From Pterobdella sp. o SKG-2022 (lineage: Eukaryota; Annelida; Clitellata; Hirudinida; Piscicolidae), in contig OZ038321.1 of NCBI GenBank assembly GCA_964035795.1, forward strand, positions 26,906,959 to 26,970,958: a stretch of 64,000 nucleotides of DNA, read 5' to 3'. The notes under the pieces were generated by a model. The model was not told the DNA's origin, made no database searches, and was given only the letters and a program-made list of their open reading frames with translations. The position numbers were made by a program, and so were the translations under genes. Shown in pieces: positions 1 through 13,197 of the stretch (within the stretch, counting starts at the first letter, position 1; each line of letters begins with the position of its first letter).

Positions 1-135
1 ATGTGAGCTGGCTATCAGTTACAATGGACATACGCTGCCTCATCAATATCATTACTTTCTCCCATTCCAAATATAATGAGGATAATGAGAATAAACTCAT
101 AATAATAGGAATGATAATTTTCATTATTTTTCCAG

Positions 136-223
136 GTTCATTACCACTTTGGCTTTCAATGGAGTCTGTACAGATGGGGAGGCTGGTGTCTTGCGTGGCT
201 CCCATACATTATGACCAACCTCG
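136..223 (+). other. possible orphan internal exon
   Basis: An 88-bp stretch is bounded by a good acceptor (pyrimidine-rich tract ending in CCAG) and a good donor (CTCG|GTGAGA). It is more GC-rich than its surroundings. Two frames are open. One, entering at phase 0, gives a 29-residue aromatic and hydrophobic segment (FGFQWSLYRWGGWCLAWLPY) that could be a membrane span. The other gives a less distinctive peptide. I recognise neither. If real, it belongs to a gene whose other exons lie to the left of the window. It could equally be a chance pairing of splice-like sites. Confidence 0.25.
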
Positions 224-2339
224 GTGAGATGGAACTGTGCTTTAAATTTCAAGTTGTTGACATGTTTAGCAATATTCAAAAAAAGAAATAGAAATACAAG
301 AGAAAGGTCTCATTTTTTCCTGCTCCAAGCGTCTAACCCTGCTAGCTGGACCAAAACCTATTTGAATAGGATTCAAGATTGTGGGTTTAATTATATTTCT
401 TGAATCATTTGTGGTGTATGATGAACAACCTTGATAAGCTATAAATTCAAAACAGACAAGCTCAATGTTTTCTAAGATGTCTTTGTTGAGTCAGATGAGA
501 AACTATGAAGAATGTGAACCTAGTGGCCACTTCTTCAAATTAGCATAAACTTTTGATAATTACACATTGCACTTCAATTGTCCATTCTGGGTTTCCATGT
601 GTTTTGGAGTTCTTGGTCGGCTTCGAGCCTGGTATCTTGTCATGTGATTTTTGAAAAGTCATTATTGTATTGGGTCACGATGAGTTTTATGGCTTTAACA
701 AATTGATGGAAAAACAGAACAAATTGTTGGATAAGCTTGTAGACAGATGAAATATGAAGAGAGAGTTGAATAAGACAGAGAAGAGTTTTCACTGAGAGAC
801 TGATCACATTTATTTAGCTGCAGAAGACTTGAAGGTTACAGGAATAATTAGATTAACAATATATTGTATTATAATTAACAATGTTCTGTTGGTTTTTCAT
901 TATGTCTCAATCTTTGATTTTAAATTTTATTACCCATGCTGAAATAAAGTGAGACACTGTAAACCTTCTAATCCCTAATAAGCCATAATTAGTAACAAGA
1001 CCACAATAAACAACACTAAAAAATTTAATCAAAACAATAATAATAAAATAGGATGGAAAGAATAACATCAACAAAAAATAGTGAAAAATGAATAAAAATA
1101 AGTCCTAAACGATATATTACAAAGGGGCTATTATGTGCTTGTGAGACGATGATACACGTTTTAATTAACATTCTTGTATAATTTTTAATCCATTTTTTCC
1201 TTAATAATCGTTATTTTTCTTTTATTGTTTTTTATTTTTATTTTTTGGTAATTTATTTTTTCATTTTTTTTTCATTAGTCTATAAAAATTTTTAATTTTT
1301 TTGACTATTATGTTATTTTTATGCATGTATTTTTTAAAAAAATCAATCACAAAATCAGAATGGGAATTAACTTTGAAGAAATTGACAAGTTAATGACGAT
1401 GGTTTCGAAAACTTCGGATTATAACAAAAAATCATGAAGAGAAAAAATAATTAAACCAATTTAATTTAATAATAAAAATATAATAATAATAATAATAATA
1501 ATAATAACGACTGATTATAACAAAATTTCCATTACGACACAATAGAAAATTGTTAACGAGTTGGTGTTTTCGTGTTGCTTCGAGTCAACTACTATTTAAG
1601 ATATTAATTAAAATAATAAAAATAATAAGAATAAAAAAAATAAAAATAGTTCTAAAAATTATTAGTATTATTATTATTACTTAAATTCTTATAAATAATA
1701 GTAGCGCTTATGTAATTTTTAAATAATATTATTAATAATGCAAAAAATACAATAATAATATTATAAATATGATGGAAACAATGTAATATCAGTTTAAATA
1801 ACATAAAAACACGAGGGGAACATGTAATTTAAACTCCGATCGTGTCTTAAATAATTTCCTGAAAGTTCTCAAAGTTTTTGATCGAATTTTTGTGATGCAA
1901 AAATTAATGAATTTTTACGTAATTTTTTAAAACTAACTTCCATATATAATTTTTCAAGCTTCATTTTTTCTCAATAATTTCTTTCCCTTCCTTCTCTTCT
2001 TCTTTCTCTCCATCATCACCATAAAACATCTTCAGTTTTCCTAATGTTGATTACTTTTTGTGAAGACTCTAATGCTTATGGCGTGGTATTATTGTCAAGT
2101 TACTTTTTTTTAAATGCTTTCTTCCATTTGAATTCTTCAACTTATTAAGGCTAAATTTTTTAATTTTATCACCACCATAAATTTGAGTCGTGGTAATTTT
2201 AGTTTCTAGTTTCCAGTAATTGTAATGTGGTGCCGAATTGTACTTGAAGCGTATTTCAACCCTCATTACCTTCATATGCCTGTTAACATCAATTGAGTTA
2301 TAAATCTTACATTAAACATCAACCGTGAGAACCAACCAT
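224..2339. other. AT-rich non-coding stretch
   Basis: No open frame, splice-bounded coding segment or recognisable element was found. It holds short AAT/ATA runs (about 1,484-1,510 and 1,610-1,680) and poly-T tracts. Confidence 0.6.
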
Positions 2340-2443
2340 TGCAACACAACATCACACCTTTATTATACAGCACCACACAACATCACACAACACCACACAA
2401 CATCACACAACACCACACAACACCACACAACATTGCACAACAC
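2340..2443. repeat. CACAACACC-type simple repeat
   Basis: Tandem, imperfect units of CACAACATCA / CACAACACCA. The same composition recurs at 3.27-3.45 kb. In the opposite orientation, as GTGGT, it dominates 15.1-15.5 kb and 22.3-22.8 kb. Confidence 0.75.
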
Positions 2444-3269
2444 CTCTAGAAACTATTCATTGCGAGCAACAAACGCAAGCTTTTTAAAATGAAACTTTTC
2501 ATAAACATTACTAAAAATATCCACAAAAACTAAATTCACAATAACATATAACTATATCAAACGTTTGATCTCAATAATCAAAATTCAACATCTCTTCAAC
2601 ACAAAACCATCTTCTCGTGATGCTTGTTGTGCTCTCAACAGTTCAATAAAGTTTCCAGCCTGTGAAGTTGAAGGTGTTGACGGAGTGAGAAAGAACAAAT
2701 TCAAGGACTTTCAAAGAGTTTTCAACATCGCCAGTTCCCAAACTCAAGACAAAACGGTGCTGTTTACTTTAACGTACCAAAGAAACACAACATTTCCCCA
2801 AAAAAAGACAGTAAAATCGACTGAAAACTGTATTTGTTGTACACGCTCCAACCAAGATCTCGAAAAAATAACTTCCAAAGAAGGCTCTAAAAGCTGGTGT
2901 TCAACACCAAGAAACACATAAAACCTCAAAATAAAACATGGAAAACACTGAAAACATAAACCACCCTCTATTCCTTCATCAAATATACCCCATCAGCAAA
3001 CACTACACAACCACCCCCATAACATCTTTGAGAAGTTTCAAGTTCATTTATTCATGTTCATATTGACACTATTGTTCTTAAACACCCAAGTGATTGTTCT
3101 TAAATGGCTTTAGCCTATTTGGGGCTTTTTAGAATGTTTATTCACCTAATGATCTCAAATATTTTAAACTGTGGTTTTATTAACGTATTCTTTACATAGA
3201 CTTCTGAGGTTGAGAATGGCAGTCTTTTGAGCAACATTTTAATAAATAATACACAATGCAAAACAAAAA
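2444..3269. other. non-coding spacer with one unrecognised ORF
   Basis: It contains a 118-codon plus-strand open frame at 2,565-2,921, starting at a non-ATG codon. Its product has no motif I recognise and no supporting splice or promoter context. I regard it as chance, or as decayed repeat sequence. Nothing else was seen. Confidence 0.4.
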
Positions 3270-3445
3270 TCTAAACCCCAACACCACTCAACACCCAACC
3301 ACAACACCCCACACTACCACACAACACAACACCACACTACCTCACACTACTACACACCACCACACAACACACTACCACAAAACACAATACCACACACCAC
3401 AACACAACAAAACACAACACTACCACACAACATCACAAAACACAC
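3270..3445. repeat. CAACACCACA-type simple repeat
   Basis: Imperfect tandem array built from CACAACAC, CACCACAC and CACTACC variants. It is a second copy of the array type found at 2.34 kb. Confidence 0.75.
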
Positions 3446-3554
3446 CAAGAAGCGAGTTAAGAGCATAGAAGAGACATATTAATTTGAAATTATATACCTA
3501 CTTCCCTACAGATTACATGCCTGTCTTCAACAGCCAATAATAAACCCTCTTAAA

Positions 3555-3625
3555 AAGAATAATAATAAAAATAATAATAAATAATAATAAAAATAATAAT
3601 AAATAATAATAAAAATAATAATTAT
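3555..3625. repeat. AAT/AAA minisatellite
   Basis: About three copies of a roughly 21-bp unit made of AATAATAAT and AATAAA blocks. The regular alternation sets it apart from plain (AAT)n. Confidence 0.6.
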
Positions 3626-4424
3626 TATGTTATTTGTAATAGAAATTTTTTAGTGATAAGATTATGTTAACAGTATAGAATTTATATCGTTTTATCGGTG
3701 AGTTTTTCCCACATTTATTTTTATTTTTGTTGATTTTTTTTTCATTTTAGATTTTTTTTTTTCTTTGAATTATTTTTTTGTAGTTCTCCAAAGTTCTCTC
3801 CGCAACCCATTCAAGCTTGTTGCCGCTTCCATTTTATTTTTCTTTTGGTTTCTATTATTTTTTTTCCAGTTTATGATGCTTATATTCTTTGTTTATGTTA
3901 TTATTGGAGTTTATATTATTTTTAATGTTCCTAATTTCACTGTCTTCATTATTTACGATAGTAATACTAGAATAAAATTTAATTATGAAATTTTTGAAAA
4001 ATTTTAGATGAAAATGGAAAAATAAATAAGAATTAACTGAAAATATTGATTTTTTTTTTTCAAAAAATGAGAGAACTACTATTACTTGGTAACTCATAAA
4101 TGAGGTTAATGGTATGAGCTATAAAAAAAATAAAATGAAAACTATGAAAAATATCGAAATAATTATCAATAATTAATAATATCATTATTTATATTGAATT
4201 TAAAAACAATTCAATTTTCTCATTTTTTTTAGCTTTTTTTTTTTAAAAACTTGAAGAAAAACAAAACTTGAGCAATTCTTTTGGAAAATTTATTCATATT
4301 ATTGAGAAAAAAATAATAAAAATCATAGAACCGAACAATCTCATAATAATAAAGGCGGTAATTTGCTGGACGCAAGAAGCAATCTGCGCCAAAATTGCGC
4401 ATGCGATCATGGCTCCAACGTTTA

Positions 4425-4457
4425 TTATTATTATTATTTCAATTATTATTATTATTC

Positions 4458-4500
<43 letters not shown>
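4425..4500. repeat. (ATT)n microsatellite
   Basis: A nearly continuous run of ATT triplets with a few substitutions. It creates a spurious poly-isoleucine frame on the plus strand. Confidence 0.8.
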
Positions 4501-4501
<1 letters not shown>

Positions 4502-4864
4502 TTTATTTCACTTCAACAGATTTTTATTTTTTTTGTTTTCCTTATTATTTTTATTATTCTGAGAGGCCTCGGAGAGACATATAGCAAGGTTAGACTTGAT
4601 GACGTAAATGCTTTTTAAATGCACTTTTAAGCGCTTTAATCATTTATTCACACTTTAATCTTTATTTCAATTTTTTTTTAGTTTATATTCTTTTTGAAGT
4701 GATTTAATTTTTTAGTTTTTTTAAGGTTGTTTTTATTTTTTTAATAAAACACAAAAAATAAATTTTAAAATTTTAAAAATCCCATTGCCTACAAGTAGCA
4801 AACGACGCAGACATTTAATTGTGAGCAAAATTATTCAAAGAAGGAGGGTTAATGCGTTTTAGAT

Positions 4865-4965
4865 CGACCAATAGGGGAAAAAAATTCAAAATACTCATAC
4901 GTGATTGGCTGTACGCTGGAAACGGCGTTTAAGCAAATAGTAAAGGATGTAGATTTAAATAGATA
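4865..4965 (+). promoter_or_regulatory. candidate promoter region upstream of the BARHL gene
   Basis: A CCAAT box (4,868-4,872) and an inverted one (ATTGG, 4,904-4,908) are followed by a TATA-like TTTAAATA (about 4,954-4,961). The block is locally more GC-rich, and a CCACGTGA E-box follows near 4,996. It lies about 900 bp upstream of the first BARHL ATG. The elements are seen; their use as a promoter is inferred. The BTAF1 upstream region has the same CCAAT-then-TATA arrangement. Confidence 0.3.
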
Positions 4966-5862
4966 CACTCAACTTGCTCTCGCTCTGCTCGTTGCCACGT
5001 GATTGCACTTAATAGTAGAGATTATAACATTTTAACGGCTGTTTGTTGCTAGTTTTGATGGCTCAATTGATACTTGAGCAAATTTTGTACATTTTTGAAG
5101 TTTAAATTTAGCGTTTACCTTAATGAAAGTATAAATTAACATAATTATAATTTGGTTGGAAATTAATTTTTAAAATTTTTGAATGCTGGTTCTATGAAAG
5201 TAAAATATTTCTTTAATGGAAACAAAACTTCAAATCGGGACTCATTAATGGCTACAATTAGTGGCTTCAAAGCTGTTTCAAAGCACTTGTCCTCATCACA
5301 CATGTAACTGACCACAACTTCATTCAGTGAGAAACATTAAAAATCTTATATTCACAGAAAACAAACAGAACAAAAAAACAACATATCTTAAAAAATAAAT
5401 TCATTTTTCTATAGGAAAAAATCTTTTTGTTTTTTTTGGAAACAGTACTTATATTCAGTTTTATCTTCACTGTTAGAGAACTAGATGAACTTTATTTTAC
5501 CGTGGGTGAATAGCTGAACAATATGTGAGAAAGAGTGTTTGAGTCATTGTTCCATTATTGAAACGAGGAAAAACAACAACGAAAGTAACTGCAACTTCAG
5601 CAACAAAAAACACACAAAACAACCAATCAAACCTTTTTGAAAAAATCACAAAAAAAATTAAAATCAACAATCTATTGATTTGAAAAGTTTAAAAGAACCT
5701 TATAAATAAAAATATCAATAATAATAAAAAAGCAAAAACAACAATATTAATAACAAAAACAATATCAATAATAACAACATTAACAACAACAAAAATAATC
5801 ACAACAGCAAAAGTCATAACCGTAGAAAAACAACAGCAAAAATAAAAGCTAAAAGCATCAGC

Positions 5863-8800
5863 ATGAAAACGACAAAACAGGGGACATCTTTCTTCATCAA
5901 TGATATTTTATCTAATAATATCAACAATAATAACAGTAATAATAAAAATAACAACAATATTAATAATAATAACAACAATAATAATAGCAATTTCGATAAC
6001 AACATCAACATAACTAACGAAAACGAAGAAGATGAAAATTACTATGAAAACAACAGAAATAATAATAATAATGATAACAAAAACAACAGAAATAATAATA
6101 ATAATGATAACAAAAACAACAGAAATAATAATAATAATAATGTTCATAATAATGAAAATGATATGAAAAAAACTATTAAACCCATTTTTCTTTCATTCCC
6201 AGTTCCATTTTTCCATTATAACAATAAAAATAATAATAAAAACAACAATAATAATAATTATGAGGTCATTAAGACGTCTGATTTCAAAACGATATATTCC
6301 TTACCTTCAAATGAATGCAAAAACCCTTCCCATAGTTTAAACGACGATAACAACAACAAGAGTAATAATATTAATAATGATAATACTAATAATAACAATA
6401 ATATCTTGTATATTAATAACAATATCAGTAGCAATGGTGCAAATAACATCGATATAAGCGGTTACAAAAGCATTACAAACGACTCAGATACCTACCTTTA
6501 TAACAACAATGTTGAAAGTAGCCACAACACTCGTCCTTTCAGCAGTGACAACAACAACAGTAGTGCTACTAATAACAATAATAAAAATAATAACAATAAT
6601 AATCATTATTTTAATAACAATGTAAAAGAACAACTGAGTGAACATGTCAATTTGAATATTCCGGAAAAGGCGGAAGCAAAGACACTGAATAAAGCGGAAG
6701 AAGAAGCCATCAAGCCATCTTTTTCCGCCATCCAAACTCCATTCAAAATTTCGCCACTTTATTTGCAACTGAAGCAGCTACAACACAACAACATCTATAA
6801 CAACAATAATAAGATTAATGTTAATAACATGAATAATAACAATGAAAGTATTAATAATAAATACAATAAGAATAATAATAATAATCAGTTCCAACCGTTA
6901 TTACGCTTCAACCACAACCCCCATCTTCATACTCATCCTCACCACAATAAACTCTATGATAAAATATTCTCTTCTTATGATTTCAACTATAACAATAATA
7001 ATAACAACATCAACAATAATAATAAAAATAATAAACTTTGTAATAACTTTATTGACCCGATTGACGATGATGACGTAAATGTTGACGGTGATGAGGACGA
7101 CGAGGATGAAGATGATGATGATCGTTCTACTTCCGGTCAGTTATATCATTTGAGTTTCAAGTGGTGTTGATATTTTTGAGATTTTTCAGCTTTTGGGCAT
7201 TGTATTTGAGCTTATGTGAATGTGGAGACCAAGAGCAGTTTTTTTGGTTTCTTTTACTTATCATCTCCATGAAATTAAGGCTGAAGTATAATTAATTAGA
7301 TTTTAATATATAATTATAACATATGCAATTAATAAAAATTTTCATACTTTATTTCTATCAAAATATCTGTTATAGTAACCAATAGTTATCACTGTTGTTT
7401 TTGAATTCTTTAGATTTCTGTTCTAATTTTTTATCCAGTGTTATTGATGTGAACATTCTTTTTGTGATGACGTTAATGTAGCTTTTGAATCTTTCGATTA
7501 CAATTAATCTAATCAAAAACCCTTAATTAACCTAGTTTATCTATATCTTCAGATACTATGGTTAAACAATTGAAAACCAAAACTGAAATGATTTGAACAA
7601 TTAATATTGATTATTCTTGTTCTTCATTAAGTTGAGTATGAAAACTGATGATAACTCAAATCAAAATAAACGAATAAAAAACTGAAATCAGCTTCATTAG
7701 AAGCATTTTTCTCAAATAAGCTTTTAAAACATCCTTTGTCATTGAAATGTTAATAAAACTCAATTTTTTATAAAGATCAAATAATTCTTGACCAAAAAAC
7801 TTAATAATATATACATAGCTAGTAAATTAGTGTTATGAGGGTAAAAATTGCAACACCAAAAATAACAGCGAAAAAGGTAATTAAAATGAAACAACAAAAA
7901 ATAATAAAAATAATAAAAATGAAATAATAATTACACAAACAATTGAAACAATCAATAGAATGGTTGACGCTGGCATCAGAGCAATTACATGCAATTGAGG
8001 AATCATGCTAATAATAATATTAACTATTTTTTATTTATTTAATGCTTTTATTATTTTATTTTTTTTGTTTGTTATTAAATTTTTTGTTATTACTTTTTTT
8101 TGTTGAAGAGTTTTTTCCTGCTATGAATTTTTAAAAAATTTTTTAATGCAGTTAATAAAGTTGTTGCTATTATACAATATGTTGTTGTTTTTGTTTTTGT
8201 TATTGTTGTTGTTTTCATTGTTGTTGTTGTTGTTGTTGTTGTTCTCTTTGTTGTTGTTTTTGTTATTGTTGTTGTTGTTGGTCTTTGAATGTGACCATAG
8301 CAACAAGAGTTATATGGAAAACAAACTGTGCAAGTTTATATACACAAGTCTTGACACAATTTTCATTCAATTTCTGAAAACCACAAGATGTAGAGAGAAA
8401 TTAAATGGAGCCACAAAAACATGTTTATGAAGAAATTTTTTAAATTATGCAATTGAAACATAAAAACTTGCTTTTAAAATAGTGATTTTTTTCTTCTTCT
8501 AATAGCATATCTTGTTGCCGCTAAAATTTGCATATCAATCTTGAAGCGTCGATCTACAATTATTTTATGCTTGTGTGTGTGTGTCGTTTTTTGTGTGTCC
8601 TTATATGTTTAAAACCAACAAAAATTATTTTCAAACAATAACTTTGAACTTTCATTCGTGGCAAACTTACATCGTGAGAAATCAAGAGATGGAACAGGAA
8701 GAAGAACGAGGGTTGCAACTGGTGTTTGGAGGGATCCAGTCTGATCCTCTCACGGAGATCAATGCCGATGAATAAAAAATATGACACTTTGTGATTCGAG

Positions 8801-11800
8801 GTAATTTTGAACTTCAAAAAAAAAAACTGTAGAAAAAAATCTATGAAAAGTGCTTGAGACAACTTTAATTTCTTATCACAGTTCCAACAAAGTTATCCTT
8901 AAAAAAAGATTCAACCATCGGCTAACAAACAGTGAAATGTCTTTGTTGTAAACACCTATTTACCTATTTCTGTGTTTGTTACAGAGTCGACCATCAGCTG
9001 CCTCAGAAACAATGGGTCTCTATTGGACAACACAAGGCTTTAGTGACATAATTAAAAACTAGCAATATTAAAAAAAAAATAAATGAAGCAGTAATACCCT
9101 TTATCATTATCAATGAATGAAATCGAATATTCAAAGCATGGAAATCACAAAATATAATATAATTAGCGTTGGAATTTTTGCACATAGTCATTGTTTACGA
9201 CTGAACATTGAAGTTATCTGTAACTTTGGTTAGTTTCACACTGAAGTCTACTTAAGCCAACTGGATTTTCAACATTTGAAATTATTAGGTATACAAAAAA
9301 ATAAACCAAAAATATTGAAACAGATTTAAAAACATTATTTTTAAAAATATACAGAAAAACTAGATAAAAAACTAAATAAGAATTAAAAATAAATAAATAA
9401 ATAATAAAAAAATTAAATAATATTAATAACTAGAAATAATAAACATAGTTTAAAAGTGGAATGAAAGTGCACAAATACATAATGATTATTAAGTGACAAT
9501 TAAGCTATTTTTAACTTTCCTATCAATTACGTCATCACCGTTATTTAGGTTCGAAATTCTTGCCATATATTTAACGTATTTTTAACCTTCAACTTGAGTC
9601 AATTTATTATTTCTACTCACAAGCTTTTCCTATTAATCTTATGTTTATAATGTTATATTGTTCATAATAATATAGATTATACTAGTTATTATTTTTCTTA
9701 TTTTCATAAAAATTTTTATCAAAAAATTTATTATTTTTGTTTTTTGTTATTATTGTTTTTTTTTGTTATTTGAATTCTTTAATTTTTGTTACCACTTTGT
9801 TTCATTATTGTTTCTTTTCGTATTCTTGTTATTATTATCACAGGCATGTAGAGTCATGCGATCAAAACATCAAGTTAATTGGCGTTTAGTGGCGTGGTTT
9901 TAAATCAAAACTTACTTTCCTTATTATTCTTGAATTTTTTTTTATTATTATAAGATTATTATTTTAAAATTATAATTTATTATGATTTTTATTATTTTTT
10001 GTTATCGTTATAAATGACTATTTCGTAAAAATATTTCCCTTCACAAATAGTAAGCTACCTTGTGATATATCATTTATGTCAAGTTCATATTAAACTATTA
10101 TTCATTAGCTTAAATGAATGAAAATCTCTAAACCTTTAAAAACATTTTTGAAAAATTCAGACATATTCCATAGATGAAATTTTCAATTTAGCATTATTCA
10201 GCGTCGAGATAGCAACTGAAGTGCTTAAAAAGTTACCGGGAGTTGAAACCCAGTTCTTTGGGTGACTACTAGCTGAACTGTCGACGTAACATTAAGCAGC
10301 AACTGAAAAATTTTTGTTAAAATAAAGGTCAATCACCTGAAAGAAACCAAATAACATATTTGTTATATTTATACCCACTCTGAAGTTATAATTGAAGACT
10401 ATAGCTTTGTTTTTCTAGTTCCATTTTTGATAAGTGTCATACAGATTCAGGGTAGATATAGAAGTTTTTCACTAAGATTTTGTGTTTACAGTCTATTTTT
10501 TACATAAAACAACTCACGAAAATAATTTATTAAGAAATTCATTCAAGTAGGTATGATAAAGTTAGTCACAAAAAGGTTTTTTTTTTGGAAATTTATGAAG
10601 TATGTTATATATGTATAACCAAGTAATTTAAAACAAAATAATCAATATGAAGACTTTAAAATTGAAAAAACGCTAATCCTTCTTTGATCTCCACTTCAGA
10701 CGGGTGCAAAGGCATTTCTCACAACAACAACATCAAGAACCTCGACAACAAAAACAACGACAGTCGAGACGAAGTTTCTTCACAACAGAGTGATGGCGGA
10801 GGTGGGGTTTTGTTTTTTGTCTGTTTTCGTCAGTTTTCCATTGTTTTGTTGGTTGTTATTTCCAATTATTATGTTTTGTTGAAAAGCATGAACAGCTTAT
10901 TTTGGTAAAACTTCACTTAGTCGTTTTGAAAATATTCTTCGTCGACACCAGTGTTGAAATTTTTTTTCGCAGTCCCAATATTGTATTTTCACGTCGTCTT
11001 TGGCGCCAGAGAAAAAATATTTTTTAAAAAGCACTGACTTCTCTATTGAAAATTAAGAAACACATATTTGGTGCACAGTATTTTCTGTTGTGACCTGATT
11101 GAGAGCTCACGGGTAATTAAAGGAGTTTGTACCTTTGTAGAGTCTGAATGGGAGACTGGGTTTGTGCGACGATGTTTTCTCACACATTTTTACGTTGCAC
11201 ACACAATTGGTTTTGTTGAAAAGTAAAACCTAGTCCCAAAGTAGCAAATTTGTAAACAAAAAAACAAACTTTGACGATAACCTAAAAATAAATTTCAATC
11301 TACTGGAAATATAGTAATGAGTTTATTAAACTTTGTCTCAGTTGTGCTGAACGTTATATAAATTGACATAGCTCTTTGAAATAAGAAAAAACTTAGTAAA
11401 ATAACCCAAATAATAGTACCATTTCAACATTATCATTAACACGCAGGCAAATCGAAGAAGGCTAGAAAGGCGAGAACAGCTTTCACAGACCACCAGTTAA
11501 ACACCTTGGAAGGAAGTTTTGAGAGGCAAAAATACCTCAGTGTGCAGGATCGCATGGAACTCGCTGCCAAACTCAACCTCTCCGACACACAAGTTAAGAC
11601 CTGGTACCAAAACAGAAGGTGGGTTAAAGTGGGTCTTGGCTGGTACAGTTTTCTTCGTTGAATTCGGAGACTTTTTACGGAGATGGTATCAAGCTTGTAT
11701 AGCAATTACTTTATTCAAGCTGAAAGATCTAAATAATAAACAAGTTTATAGCAAAAAAATTACAAATAAACGTTGTGTTGGCCCAACACGGAATCAAATC

Positions 11801-13197
11801 TGATGCATCAAAAATTGTGCAAGTCTCATAAGCAATACTCATGACTCATTAAGCGCGAATCATCCAAAAAATTCTATTAAAAATGCAAAAGTTTTCAAAC
11901 GTAGAACTTACATTCTCGATTAAGAAACGCTAACCATGGTTACAAACAAAACTCTACATTCAGTTTTCTGTCTTCTTCTTTCTATCAAGTTTTTTTGAAT
12001 AATTCAAACAGAACCTTGATGAAACAAACCATCATCGTAAACACCACAGAACTAAATGGAAACGACAAACAGCTGTGGGACTGGAATTGCTGGCAGAAGC
12101 TGGAAACTATGTAGCAGTACAGAAAATGTTGCAGACCACCAACTACTGGAACAACTACGACATACCCAATATGGAGTCTATCCTCTTCCGTGGTGCCACA
12201 CCTTTGCAGCAAAACTCTCCTAAAGTGAGTGGCTGTGTTAATGAGTTGGTGGGTAGGTATAGAATAGCTGGATATGTGGTGGGTTAGCTAGAGGTTGTTA
12301 CACAGGCTAGTAGTGGGTTAATGGTTTTGATGATGGTTTTATAAAAAAGGATAACTTAGGTGATTAAGCAAATTCTTGTTTAGTGGTTTGGTGAAAGGTT
12401 GTTTTGCGGGTATAGAAGGAGGGTAATTCTATACCCGACATATATACATTTAGTTTTAGGTACATATGGTTTCAAACTCAATTGAGAAATAAAAGGATAA
12501 TAGTTATAAAATAATAACAAAAGTAAGTAGATTTAATAGAATTTAAAATTTAAACGGATGCTTCTTGAAAAGGTTTAGTTTTTGTGAAATATAAACTTCA
12601 AATCACTTTAACGGGTTATGGACTGAAAATACTGAATTTTTAAATGTTTAATGAATAAAAGCATGCAACATTTTTCATTAAAGATTAATATATTGACTGA
12701 TAACTATATTTCAAATTGATCAGAGAAAGCAAATAGTTATGAAAATAGGAAGCTATATAAAAAAATATGAGCGTGTTATAGTTTTATGGGTTTAAATTCA
12801 AAAACTCCAATAAAAAATATTTACCATTTGCTCAGAGCACTGTCGACTTTAACAATTACCCAAAAAGTCCCATTTTTGGCTGATTTATTTGCTAGGGTAT
12901 AACTACTGAATGAGATTCATTATCATTCTATCATCCTAATATTCACCTCATACCAAATCCTCCCAGGCTACTCTCCCTCTGCCCAGAACACCTAGCGACC
13001 CTCTCCATCCCCTGGCATCTCACCCTTTCTTTAATCGCTTCGTACTACAAGCCATGCACCATCAACAACATCAACATCAGCAACAACAACATCAACAACA
13101 ATCGCAACAAATATTAAGGGGATCTCAATATCACATTTCTCCTGTTACGACTTCTGTTAAAGGCACCATCGACTCCCCACAAATAAATGTTGTTTGA
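5863..13197 (+). CDS. BARHL: BarH-like homeobox transcription factor, asparagine-rich
   Basis: Five exons join in frame: 5,863-7,135, 10,700-10,801, 11,447-11,618, 12,050-12,224 and 12,967-13,197 (TGA), giving 650 residues. The homeodomain is at about residues 464-523. It carries the family hallmarks [26 protein letters not shown] and helix 3 VKTWYQNRR with tyrosine at position 49, followed by the conserved [15 protein letters not shown] extension. Residues 9-16 (SFFINDIL) match the EH1/FIL motif that binds Groucho-type corepressors. A second F-x-I-x-x-L motif is near 294-299. Between these the protein is dominated by asparagine runs (mixed AAT/AAC codons), with an acidic stretch near 400-423. 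The C-terminus has a His/Gln-rich stretch. An intron splits the codon for homeodomain Arg53. BarH proteins are sequence-specific nuclear regulators of neural and sensory development. The family call is firm; the exact start ATG is less certain. Confidence 0.93.
7136..10699 (+). other. BARHL intron 1
   Basis: A 3.56-kb intron from donor GTCAGT to acceptor TTCAG. Apart from the (TTG)n tract at 8.17-8.28 kb it is AT-rich with no supported gene or element. Short open frames near 8.57 kb and 9.0 kb lack coding features. Confidence 0.75.
8165..8285. repeat. (TTG)n microsatellite in BARHL intron 1
   Basis: Interrupted TTG/TTA triplet run. On the minus strand it reads as poly-asparagine (AAC), like the asparagine tracts in the neighbouring exon. 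There is no evidence that it is translated. Confidence 0.75.

Noticed and set aside
2565..2921. 118-codon plus-strand frame
   Set aside because: No recognisable motif, non-ATG start, next to simple repeats; most likely chance.
3270..3445. Possible CRISPR-like spaced repeat array
   Set aside because: Units are short, imperfect and contiguous, without spacers, in an animal genome; a simple repeat explains it.
5814..6768. Minus-strand poly-Leu/Ile/Val frames in BARHL exon 1
   Set aside because: Antisense of the asparagine codons. They would be membrane-like only by composition.
11436..11705. 89-codon minus-strand frame over the homeobox
   Set aside because: It is the reverse strand of the BARHL homeodomain exon, which is unambiguous on the plus strand.
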